Source: Streptomyces cyaneus (GTDB lineage Bacteria; Actinomycetota; Actinomycetes; Streptomycetales; Streptomycetaceae). Taken from it: a stretch of 64,000 nucleotides of DNA. The DNA lies in the NCBI RefSeq assembly GCF_004028635.1, contig NZ_RQJW01000007.1, positions 558,001-622,000 on the forward strand, read 5' to 3'. The position numbers were made by a program, and so were the translations under genes. The notes beneath the pieces were generated by a model that saw only the letters and a list, made by a program, of their open reading frames with translations, was not told where the DNA came from and searched no databases. Numbering within the stretch: the stretch's first letter is position 1; every line of letters begins with the position of its first letter. Positions 34,034-41,765 of the stretch are shown piece by piece.

Positions 34034-35393
34034 ACACCTCGATGCCGGCACTCGCCCAGGGCAGGTCGAGCAGTTCGGTCTCCTGACCCGCGCGGACCCC
34101 GCCCGGTGGTACGACGGCGACGGCATCGGCCGCCGCCATGCCCCGCAGCATGGCCGGCCCGTGGTAGTGCAACGGCACGGCGTGGTCGCCGCGCAGCACG
34201 ACGGGGATGAGCCGGGTGTCGTACGGGTGGCCGTGCGCCGCCTCCTTCAGGGGCAGCGTGTACGGCTCCGGGGCCGGGTGGGCGGCGAGGGTACGCAGCA
34301 GGGGTTCGGCGAGGGTGAGCAGGCCGGAGACGGCGGCGAGCGGATTGCCGGGCAGGCCGACGAGGTGCTGGTTCTCCTTGGTGCGGGCCAGCAGCATGGG
34401 GTGGCCGGGCCGCACCTTGACGCCGTTGACCAGGAGTTCGGCGCCGATGCGCTGCAGCGTGGGGTGGACGTGGTCGACGGGGCCGGCCGCGGTGCCGCCG
34501 GTGGTGACGATGAGGTCGGCGTCGGAGCGGGTGAGGGCCTTGTGCAGGGCCTTGGCGTCATCGCCGAGCCGGCGCACGGAGGTGACCTCGGCGCCGAGTG
34601 CGCGCAGCCAGGGCGGCAGCATCGGGCCGAGGGCGTCGCGGATCAGCCCGTCGTGCGGGAGCCCTTGGGTGAGCAACTCGTCGCCGAGGACGAGGACTTC
34701 GACGCGGGGGCGGGGGACGGCGGTGAGGGTGTCGTATCCGGCGGCGGATGCCAGGCCGAGCACGGCCGGGGTCACGAGGGTGCCGACGGCGAGCAGTTGG
34801 TCGCCGTTACGGCATTCCTGGCCGCGTGGGCGGATGTCCTGGCCGGGCTGGATCTCCCGGGTGGCGTGCAGGCGGTCCTTGGCGTCCGTGCGGCCGTGCT
34901 CGCTGCGCAGGACGGCGGTGGTGTCCGGCGGGATCCGGGCGCCGGTCGCGATCCGGACGGCCTCTCCGTCGGTGAGCGGCTCGGGCTCGGCATGCCCGGC
35001 CAGGACCCCCTCGTCCCTTACGTCCCAGGGGCCGGGGCCCGCGACCGCCCAGCCGTCCATCGCCGAGGTGTCGAAGGAGGGCAGGTCGGTGAGGGCGGTG
35101 AGGGGGGCGGCCAGGGTGAGGCCGAGGGCGGCGTCGAGGGGGACGGAGACGGGAGCGCGGCCGGCGGACCGGGCGATGGCACGCGCGGCGCGGGCTGCGG
35201 TCTCGCGGGCTTCACGCCAGGGGGTGGCCCTGTGGTGGCGGTCCGGCTTGTCGGAGCCCGGGGCGTGCGGGCCGGGTGCGGGCACGTGGTCGCCGGGGGC
35301 GTGGGGGCCGTGGGGTTCCTTCACTAGGGCGAGCACCTCCTCGACGTCGAGGTCCTCGGCGTCCTCGTCCGCCTGAATGCCGCGGGCGGTCAT
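34023..35393 (-). CDS. moeA: Molybdopterin molybdenumtransferase MoeA
   Basis: A 456-residue enzyme inserting molybdate into adenylylated molybdopterin. Family signatures are SFDTSAMDGWAV near residue 105 and the MoCF-domain sequence LIVTTGGTAAGPVDHV, followed by GLPGNPLAAV. An N-terminal extension of about 60 residues rich in His, Pro, Asp and Glu precedes the usual start of the fold. Its ATG at 35393 overlaps the mobA TGA, and its TGA overlaps the channel GTG, so three genes are coupled. Confidence 0.92.
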   Translation of the reverse strand: MTARGIQADEDAEDLDVEEVLALVKEPHGPHAPGDHVPAPGPHAPGSDKPDRHHRATPWREARETAARAARAIARSAGRAPVSVPLDAALGLTLAAPLTALTDLPSFDTSAMDGWAVAGPGPWDVRDEGVLAGHAEPEPLTDGEAVRIATGARIPPDTTAVLRSEHGRTDAKDRLHATREIQPGQDIRPRGQECRNGDQLLAVGTLVTPAVLGLASAAGYDTLTAVPRPRVEVLVLGDELLTQGLPHDGLIRDALGPMLPPWLRALGAEVTSVRRLGDDAKALHKALTRSDADLIVTTGGTAAGPVDHVHPTLQRIGAELLVNGVKVRPGHPMLLARTKENQHLVGLPGNPLAAVSGLLTLAEPLLRTLAAHPAPEPYTLPLKEAAHGHPYDTRLIPVVLRGDHAVPLHYHGPAMLRGMAAADAVAVVPPGGVRAGQETELLDLPWASAGIEVCFT

Positions 35394-36346
35394 CCGGCGT
35401 CCGGGCGGCTGTCGGGCGTGGCGTCGGGGGCCGCGTCGGACTTGGCGGCGGCCTCTTCCGCCCAGCGCAGGGCGAGGGCGGCGGCCTTGCGGGACGCCTC
35501 GGCGACGGCTTCGGGTCCTCCCTCGCCTCCCCTTGCCCGCGCTGCCGCGTACCCGACGAGGAACGTGGTCAGCGGGGCCGCGGGCCGCGCCACGCCGTGG
35601 GCGGCGTCGCGGGCGAGATCGAGCAGGACCTTGGTGTCGACGTCGAGCTCGATGCCGAGCTCGTCCTTGACTGCGGAAATCCATTCATCCAACACGTGCC
35701 CATGCTCCCTGATGCGTGCCCTGGCGGTGGCGATGTCGTCCCAGGTGTCGCAGTCGAAGGCCGCGACGGGGTCGGGGACGCGGGTGAGGCCGAGCGCGCC
35801 GGTCAGCCGGCGCAGGGGGAGGCCGGTGAGGCCGTCGTGCCCTCGGGCGAGCGCCTGCAGTTCGCGGCGCAGCGCGGACGCGCGGTACGCGGCGACGAGC
35901 GGCTGGTCGCGGCCGTCGGCGTCGGTGAGCAGCGCGCCGTCGGCGCCGCTGGTGTGCAGGGCGGCCAGCAGCCGCCGTACCGTGCCGTCGTCGAGGAACG
36001 GCAGGTCGGCGGAGAGGACGACGACCCGCTCCGCCGTGGTGTGTCGCAGCCCGGCGTCGAGGGCGGCGACCGGCCCGCCGCCGGGCGGGTCCTCGCGCGC
36101 CCAGGTGACCGGCCGCGCGGTCGGGCGGGGGTCGGCGACGACGACGGTGGACCGCGCGTCGGCGCAGGCGGCGAGCACCCGGTCGAGCAGCGCCCGCCCG
36201 CCGACGCGCACTGCGGGCTTGTCCGCGCCGCCGAGCCGCCGCGCGGCACCGCCTGCGAGCACGACGACGTCGTATGCGACGTCCTGCCCGGACTCGTGCG
36301 GGGCGTCGGCGGCGCCTTGCGCGCCCGGCGGTTCGTACGCGGTCAC
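35390..36346 (-). CDS. mobA: MobA-like guanylyltransferase fused to a DUF6457-type domain
   Basis: A 318-residue protein. Residues about 25-210 are a nucleotidyltransferase of the MobA group, with VVVLAGGAARRLGGADKPAV and LSADLPFLDDGTV, which attaches GMP to molybdopterin. From about 220 (LDEWISAVKDELGIELDVD) a small helical DUF6457-like domain follows, often a separate actinobacterial protein. The GTG start at 36346 follows CGGGGGG. It is first in the mobA-moeA-channel operon. Confidence 0.88.
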   Translation of the reverse strand: MTAYEPPGAQGAADAPHESGQDVAYDVVVLAGGAARRLGGADKPAVRVGGRALLDRVLAACADARSTVVVADPRPTARPVTWAREDPPGGGPVAALDAGLRHTTAERVVVLSADLPFLDDGTVRRLLAALHTSGADGALLTDADGRDQPLVAAYRASALRRELQALARGHDGLTGLPLRRLTGALGLTRVPDPVAAFDCDTWDDIATARARIREHGHVLDEWISAVKDELGIELDVDTKVLLDLARDAAHGVARPAAPLTTFLVGYAAARARGGEGGPEAVAEASRKAAALALRWAEEAAAKSDAAPDATPDSRPDAG

Positions 36347-36415
36347 CCCCCGAGTATGCGTGCCTCCACGATCACAGGGAACGCAGGGGAAGCAGCCGAC
36401 CCGCGGGGTGTTCCG

Positions 36416-37897
36416 TCACAGCGTGCGCAGCAGCACCGCCGGCTGTTCCACGCAGTCCGCCACATACCGCAGGAAGCCCCCTGCCGTGCCGCCGTCGCAG
36501 ACCCGGTGGTCGAAGGTGAGCGAGAGCTCCACGACCTGCCGCACCGCCAGCTCGCCCTCGTGCACCCAGGGCTTGGGGATGATGCGGCCGACGCCGAGCA
36601 TCGCGGCCTCGGGGTGGTTGAGGATCGGTGTGGAGCCGTCGACGCCGAACACGCCGTAGTTGTTCAACGTGAAGGTGCCGCCGGTGAGTTCCGCGGGCGT
36701 GAGGGTGCCCGTGCGGGCCGCCTCGGTCAGCCGGGCGAACTCCGCGGTCAGCGACTCGGCGTCGCGCGCGTGCGCTTCCCGTACGACCGGGACGACGAGG
36801 CCCCGCTCGGTCTGCGCGGCGAATCCGAGGTGCACATGGTCGAGCTGGACGATCTCCCTGGCCTCCATGTCGACCGTGGAGTTGAGCTCGGGGAACCGGG
36901 CGAGGGCCGCGGTGCAGATGCGGGCCAGCAGGGCGAGGAGGGAGATCTTCGGCCCACCGGTGGCGTTCATCGCGGTCCGTGCCCGCATGAGCTCCGTGGC
37001 GTCGGCGTCCACCCAGCAGGTCGCGTCCGGGATCTCCCGCCGGCTGCGGGAGAGCTTGTCGGCGACGGCGCCGCGGATGCCCTTGAGGGGCGTGCGGATG
37101 CCGCCGAGGGGGGCGGAGGAGCGGACGGGGGCCTGCGTGCGCGGGACCTCGGCGGAGGGGGCCGGGGTCGTCGGCGTCACGCGCGGGTGCGGCTGGGCCG
37201 TCCGCCCGTGCGCCTCGGCGGCCCGCAGCGCGTACTCCACGTCGGCCCGCAGAATCAGCCCGTCCGGTCCGGAGCCGTGCAGCTCCCTCAGGTCGAGGCC
37301 GTGCTCGCGGGCGAGGCGGCGGACGAGCGGGGAGATCACGGGTACGGGGCCCTCACTGCGGGCCTCCTCGTCGGCCGTTGCCACGTCAGGGCCGTGGCCG
37401 ACGGGGCCGTGGCTGACGGGGCCGTGCCCCGCCGCTGTGCCGACGGGGCGCGCGACGCCCGGGGTGGGGGCGTGCTCGACGGTCGCCGTGCCCTCGCGCG
37501 CGGCGGCACCGTTCGCCGCCACGCCCGACGGCTGCCCCGCCGGTGTCGTCGGCGCGGCCGGCCGTACGCGCCTGCGCCGTGCCGGTGCCTCGGAGGTGCC
37601 GTATCCCACCAGCACGTTCCCGGAGCCCTCGGTCTCGCCACCGGAGGCAGGTGCCCCTACCGCCACGGTCAGCAGCGGCGCCCCGACGGGCAGCTCCGTG
37701 CCCTCCTCGCCGAAGCGGGCCGTGACCACGCCGGCGTAGGGGCAGGGGATGTCGACCATCGCCTTGGCCGTCTCGACCTCGACGACCGGCTGGTCGACGG
37801 CGACGACGTCACCGACCTCCACCAGCCAGCGGACGATCTCCGCCTCGGTGAGCCCCTCCCCGAGGTCGGGGAGCTTGAATTCGAGCACCTGTGCCAT
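36416..37897 (-). CDS. bkdC1: Branched-chain 2-oxoacid dehydrogenase E2 (set 1)
   Basis: A 493-residue dihydrolipoamide acyltransferase. The lipoyl domain has VETAKAMVDI; a long Ala/Gly/His/Pro linker contains short repeats such as GPVSHGPVGHGP; the subunit-binding domain is near ISPLVRRLAREHGLDLREL; the catalytic domain ends SLTFDHRVCDGGTAGGFL with the active His/Asp. The linker is longer and different from the set 2 paralogue. Start ATG shares one base with the E1 beta stop (TGATG). Last gene of the operon divergent from bkdR. Confidence 0.93.
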   Translation of the reverse strand: MAQVLEFKLPDLGEGLTEAEIVRWLVEVGDVVAVDQPVVEVETAKAMVDIPCPYAGVVTARFGEEGTELPVGAPLLTVAVGAPASGGETEGSGNVLVGYGTSEAPARRRRVRPAAPTTPAGQPSGVAANGAAAREGTATVEHAPTPGVARPVGTAAGHGPVSHGPVGHGPDVATADEEARSEGPVPVISPLVRRLAREHGLDLRELHGSGPDGLILRADVEYALRAAEAHGRTAQPHPRVTPTTPAPSAEVPRTQAPVRSSAPLGGIRTPLKGIRGAVADKLSRSRREIPDATCWVDADATELMRARTAMNATGGPKISLLALLARICTAALARFPELNSTVDMEAREIVQLDHVHLGFAAQTERGLVVPVVREAHARDAESLTAEFARLTEAARTGTLTPAELTGGTFTLNNYGVFGVDGSTPILNHPEAAMLGVGRIIPKPWVHEGELAVRQVVELSLTFDHRVCDGGTAGGFLRYVADCVEQPAVLLRTL

Positions 37898-38901
37898 CAG
37901 CTCTCGGCCTCCCACTGCAGACGCCCCACGGCGTCCAGGATCCGGTCCACGCCGGGCAGGTGGTGACGCTCCAGCATCGGCGGCGGGTAGGGGATGTCGA
38001 ACCCGGCCACGCGCAGCACCGGCGCCTCCAGGTGGTGGAAGCAGCGCTCCGTGATCCGGGCCGCGATCTCCCCTCCCGGGCCGCCGAACCCGCCCGACTC
38101 GTGCACGACGACCGCTCGCCCGGTCCGCCGTACCGAGGCGGAGACCGTCTCGTCGTCGAACGGCACCAGCGAGCGCAGGTCGACGACTTCCAGGTCCCAC
38201 CCCTCCTCCCGCGCCGCCTCGGCGGCTTCGAGGCAGACGGGCACGGACGGTCCGTACGTGATGAGCGTGGCGCTCCGGCCCGAGCGCCGCACCACCGCGC
38301 GGCCAATCGGTTCAACGTCCGTCGGATGCTCCGGGTTCCAGGAGTCCTTCGACCAGTACAGGCGCTTGGGTTCCAGGAAGACGACCGGGTCGTCGGAGGC
38401 GATGGCGGCGCGCAGCAGCCCGTAGGCGTCGGCGACGGTCGCGGGCGTGACGACATGGAGCCCCGGAGTCGCCATGTAGTACGCCTCGGAGGAGTCGCTG
38501 TGGTGCTCGACGCCGCCGATGCCGCCGCCGTAGGGGACGCGGATGGTGATCGGCAGCGGCATCGCGCCGCGCGTGCGGTTGCGCATCCGGGAGACGTGGC
38601 TGATCAGCTGCTCGAACGCCGGGTAGGCGAACGCGTCGAACTGCATCTCCACGACGGGGCGCAGGCCGTACATGGCCATGCCCACCGCCGTGCCCAGAAT
38701 TCCCGCCTCGGCCAGCGGGGTGTCCGTGCAGCGGTCCTCGCCGAACTCCTTGGCGAGCCCGTCGGTGACCCGGAAGACACCGCCGAGGGTGCCGACGTCC
38801 TCGCCCATGACGTGCACGGCGGGGTCTTCGGCCATGGCGTCGCGCATCGCGCGTGTGAGGGCCTGCGCCATGGTGGCCGGCTTGACGGCGACGGTGGTCA
38901 T
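37897..38901 (-). CDS. bkdB1: Branched-chain 2-oxoacid dehydrogenase E1 beta (set 1)
   Basis: A 334-residue E1 beta subunit with HVMGEDVGTLGGVFRVTDGL, DTPLAEAGILGTAVG and RVPYGGGIGGVEHHSDSSE. The ATG overlaps the E1 alpha TGA (ATGA), and its own TGA overlaps the E2 ATG, so all three subunits are translationally coupled. This is tighter than in set 2, where the gaps are 2 and 10 bp. Confidence 0.94.
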   Translation of the reverse strand: MTTVAVKPATMAQALTRAMRDAMAEDPAVHVMGEDVGTLGGVFRVTDGLAKEFGEDRCTDTPLAEAGILGTAVGMAMYGLRPVVEMQFDAFAYPAFEQLISHVSRMRNRTRGAMPLPITIRVPYGGGIGGVEHHSDSSEAYYMATPGLHVVTPATVADAYGLLRAAIASDDPVVFLEPKRLYWSKDSWNPEHPTDVEPIGRAVVRRSGRSATLITYGPSVPVCLEAAEAAREEGWDLEVVDLRSLVPFDDETVSASVRRTGRAVVVHESGGFGGPGGEIAARITERCFHHLEAPVLRVAGFDIPYPPPMLERHHLPGVDRILDAVGRLQWEAES

Positions 38902-40034
38902 CGGTGCGACCCTTCCGACTCGGCGTCGAGCTCGGCGCGCAGCTGGGCCTGCTGTTCGCGCAGTTGCGGGGTGGGCTCGGCGTACACGTGGGCGAACAGG
39001 TCCATCGGGTCGAGCACCGGGTCCTGGTTCATGCGCTCGCGCAGGTCGGCGGCCATCGCCTCGGCGGCGTCCCGCGCGGCCTGCTTGCCGGCCTCGTCGA
39101 GGAGGCCCCGCTCGGTCAGCTCGTGCTCCAGGAGCGCGATCGGGTCGTGCCCGCGCCAGGTCTCCACCTCGGAGTCGCCGCGATAGCGGGTCGCGTCGTC
39201 GGCGTTGGTGTGGGCGTCGATGCGGTAGGTGATCGCCTCGATCAGCGTGGGACCGCCGCCCGCGCGCGCGTGCCGTACGGCGTCGCTCAGCACCTCGTGC
39301 ACGGCGGCCGCGTCGTTGCCGTCGACCAGGCGGCCGGGCATGCCGTAGCCGACGGCCTTGTGGGCCAGCGACGGGGCCGCGGTCTGCTTGGCGAGCGGGA
39401 CGGAGATCGCGAAGCCGTTGTTCTGGACGAGGAAGACTACCGGCGCCTGCCATACGGCGGCGAAGTTCAGCGCCTCGTGGAAGTCGCCCTCGCTGGAGCC
39501 GCCGTCGCCGACCATGGCGAGCGCGACCACGTCGTCGCCCTTGAGGCGGGCGGCGTGCGCGAGGCCGACGGCGTGCGGGAGCTGGGTGGCGAGCGGGGTG
39601 CACAGGGGGGCCACGCGGTGCTCGCGCGGGTCGTAGCCGGTGTGCCAGTCGCCGCGCAGCAGGGTCAGCGCCTGGACGGGGTCCAGGCCGCGGGCCACGG
39701 CGGCGAGGGTGTCGCGGTAGCTGGGGAACAGCCAGTCGCGGTCCTGAAGAGCCAGCGCGGCGGCGACCTCGCAGGCCTCCTGGCCGGTGGTGGACGGGTA
39801 CACGGCGAGGCGACCCTGCTTCGTGAGCGCGGTCGCCTGCGCGTTGTACCGACGGCCCCGCACCAGCTCGGCGTAGAGCCGGCGCAGCAGGCCCGGATCG
39901 GCCTTCGCGGCGGCCTCTGTGCCGAGGACGCGGTACGGCTCCGCGTCGGGCAGCAGCGGCGCGGGGTCCATGCGGGGCTGCCAGGCGGGCGGCGGCGATG
40001 GCCGATACGCGCCTCGCTGCTCCATGACCGTCAT
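38898..40034 (-). CDS. bkdA1: Branched-chain 2-oxoacid dehydrogenase E1 alpha (set 1)
   Basis: A 378-residue E1 alpha subunit. The ThDP motif is AMVGDGGSSEGDFHEALNFA; QNNGFAISVPLAKQTAAP and YRIDAHTNADDATRYRGD are also conserved. The ATG at 40034 follows GAGGAGG (an ATG at 40025 is an alternative). It is divergent from the Lrp-type bkdR with two candidate operators between them. The enzyme feeds branched acyl-CoA starters into fatty-acid and secondary metabolism. Confidence 0.94.
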   Translation of the reverse strand: MTVMEQRGAYRPSPPPAWQPRMDPAPLLPDAEPYRVLGTEAAAKADPGLLRRLYAELVRGRRYNAQATALTKQGRLAVYPSTTGQEACEVAAALALQDRDWLFPSYRDTLAAVARGLDPVQALTLLRGDWHTGYDPREHRVAPLCTPLATQLPHAVGLAHAARLKGDDVVALAMVGDGGSSEGDFHEALNFAAVWQAPVVFLVQNNGFAISVPLAKQTAAPSLAHKAVGYGMPGRLVDGNDAAAVHEVLSDAVRHARAGGGPTLIEAITYRIDAHTNADDATRYRGDSEVETWRGHDPIALLEHELTERGLLDEAGKQAARDAAEAMAADLRERMNQDPVLDPMDLFAHVYAEPTPQLREQQAQLRAELDAESEGSHR

Positions 40035-40095
40035 GACGGCACCTCCTCGTGGGAGCGGCTACGGGGAGGCGCAGCTCTTGTGATGCGCCTCACCT

Positions 40096-40168
40096 ACCGA
40101 TTGTTCGGTCGTCGGCACATTTTGGCTACAGGCGCCCTCAGGCTGTGGACAAACGGTTCTCCACAGCC
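40096..40168. promoter_or_regulatory. bkdR/bkdA1 divergent control region
   Basis: A perfect inverted repeat GGCTGTGGA (40141-40149) / TCCACAGCC (40160-40168) with a 10-bp spacer lies midway between the two starts. A smaller site ACCGATTGTTCGGT (40096-40109) is close to bkdA1. The first is a candidate BkdR operator by position; the second resembles the half sites in the paaN control region. Confidence 0.55.
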
Positions 40169-40210
40169 TCCAATGAACGCAGTACGTCCACAGCAGGAAG
40201 GTGGGGGGAC

Positions 40211-40711
40211 ATGACGCCTGAACAAATGGCCGAGAGCCCGGACAGCGGCACCCCCCTGCCACCCCCGCGCCCGCTCGACGCCATCGATCAGGACATCCTC
40301 CAGATGCTCCAGGCGGACGGCCGCGCGTCGATACGCTCCGTCGCCGAGCGGGTCCATGTCTCGCGCGCCAACGCCTACGCGCGTATCAACCGCCTCATCG
40401 AGGACGGCGTCATCCGTGGTTTCGGCGCCCGCGTCAACCACGAACGCGCAGGCCAGGGCACTTCGGCCTACATCACCCTGAAGATCGTCCAGAACTCCTG
40501 GCGCACGGTGCGCGAGCAGCTCAGACAGCTGCCCGGTGCCTCTCACATCGCCCTCGTCGGGGGCGATTTCGATGTACTGCTGCTGGTCCACACCTCCGAC
40601 AACAGGGCGCTGCGCGAGCTGGTCCTCACCCGGCTCCAGGCGATCCCCGAGGTGCTCAGCTCGCGCACGCTGCTGGTGTTCGAGGAGGAAGACCTGGAGC
40701 CGCAGGGCTGA
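40211..40711 (+). CDS. bkdR: Lrp/AsnC family regulator BkdR
   Basis: A 166-residue regulator. The N-terminal HTH reads LDAIDQDILQMLQADGRASI then SVAERVHVSRANAYARINRL, and the C-terminal RAM-type domain (about 90-160) would bind an amino acid or keto acid. Divergence from BCDH set 1 matches the known bkdR arrangement in Pseudomonas and Streptomyces. The ATG at 40211 follows AAGGTGGGGGG; ATG at 40226 is possible. It may sense branched-chain amino acids and control one or both operons. Confidence 0.92.
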   Translation: MTPEQMAESPDSGTPLPPPRPLDAIDQDILQMLQADGRASIRSVAERVHVSRANAYARINRLIEDGVIRGFGARVNHERAGQGTSAYITLKIVQNSWRTVREQLRQLPGASHIALVGGDFDVLLLVHTSDNRALRELVLTRLQAIPEVLSSRTLLVFEEEDLEPQG

Positions 40712-40727
40712 CCGTCCGCCCCTGTCG

Positions 40728-41030
40728 TCAGCCCGAGGTCCACACCATGGCCATCGCCACCAGGAACAGCACCGGAAACATCGCGCAGAAGAGCCCGGCC
40801 CAGGCCGCCGTCACGCGCAGCGTCCGCGCGGACCGGCGGTTCGGCAGCGCCCAGGCGAGCGCGAGCAGGCCGGCCGCCCAGTAGACGGCGCCCCCGAGGA
40901 CTCCGAGGGCGCCCTCAGCGCCCGACACGAATTCCCACACGAGGAGCGGCAGCCCGGGCACCGTGGCCACGAGAGGCGCCTTCCACCACGTCGGGTCGGC
41001 GTCGCGGGGCCGCACGTCGTTCTGCGTCAT
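40728..41030 (-). CDS. Small membrane protein of unknown function
   Basis: A 100-residue protein with about three hydrophobic segments (near 18-36, 42-62 and 73-96) and a charged N-terminus MTQNDVRPRDADPTWWK. No family is recognised. It lies 17 bp from the convergent bkdR stop and upstream of nothing in its direction, so it is monocistronic. Coding bias supports it. Confidence 0.65.
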   Translation of the reverse strand: MTQNDVRPRDADPTWWKAPLVATVPGLPLLVWEFVSGAEGALGVLGGAVYWAAGLLALAWALPNRRSARTLRVTAAWAGLFCAMFPVLFLVAMAMVWTSG

Positions 41031-41151
41031 GCGGCACAGCTCACCAGCCGGATCCGCCCGGGGACATCCGCCGACGCACTCACCCCGGGAACGCGCGCGT
41101 ACTCAGACCGCTGCCGTGAGCGGTTGCCACAGGAAGGTCGGGGAAGTGCTG

Positions 41152-41742
41152 TCAGCCCGCCTTCCGCAGCCCCCCGAAGACCAGCCGCACCACCGTGTCG
41201 GCGACCTCGCGCTCGTTCATGCCGCGGCCGTCCGGCCGGTACCACTCCACGATCGAGTTGATCATCCCGAAGACGAGCCGCGTCGCCAGCCGCACCTCCA
41301 CATCGGCGCGCACCTCCCCGTCGGCGGCGGCCGCCTTGAGCAGCTCTGCGACCTGGTGGTCGAAGTCGCGGCGCCGGTCCAGGGCCCACCGCTCGGTGTC
41401 GGTGTTGCCGCGCACGCGCAGCAGCAGCGTCACATAGGGCAGGTCGCCTATGAGCACCTCGACCATGCGCCGGACGACGTACTCCAGCCGGTCGGCGGCG
41501 TGTCCCACGCGCGCGTGCTCCTCGTCGAGGATCCCGAAGAGCCCGTCGAGCGCCCGACTGACGGCGCGGCGCAGCAGCTCCTCCTTGCCCGTGACGTGGT
41601 GGTAGATCGACGACTTGGAGATGCCGGCCGCCTTGGAGAGGTGCTCCATGGAGGTGCCGTCGTAGCCGCGCTCGTTGAAGACCTGCACGGCGACGGAGAG
41701 CAGTGTCTCCGGCGTGTACGTGTCGCGCTTGGCCGTGGTCAT
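41152..41742 (-). CDS. TetR family regulator, possibly of acyl-CoA/phenylacetate genes
   Basis: A 196-residue repressor. The HTH is SMEHLSKAAGISKSSIYHHVTGKEEL. The C-terminal domain is typical of acyl-CoA-responsive TetR proteins. It is cotranscribed with 3-hydroxyacyl-CoA dehydrogenase, separated by an eight-residue mini-frame overlapping both. The palindrome at 43340-43359 between that operon and paaN is its probable operator. This resembles PaaR-type control in actinobacteria by position only. Confidence 0.88.
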   Translation of the reverse strand: MTTAKRDTYTPETLLSVAVQVFNERGYDGTSMEHLSKAAGISKSSIYHHVTGKEELLRRAVSRALDGLFGILDEEHARVGHAADRLEYVVRRMVEVLIGDLPYVTLLLRVRGNTDTERWALDRRRDFDHQVAELLKAAAADGEVRADVEVRLATRLVFGMINSIVEWYRPDGRGMNEREVADTVVRLVFGGLRKAG

Positions 41743-41765
41743 GAGGTGCCGCCCTCCCGGGTCAT
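41739..41765 (-). other. Eight-codon mini-frame bridging two genes
   Basis: ATG at 41765 overlaps the TGA of the dehydrogenase gene, and its TGA overlaps the ATG of the TetR gene, both by ATGA. It encodes MTREGGTS and closely repeats the last codons of the dehydrogenase (REGSTS), so it probably arose by a 23-bp tandem duplication. It may pass ribosomes from one gene to the next. Confidence 0.5.
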
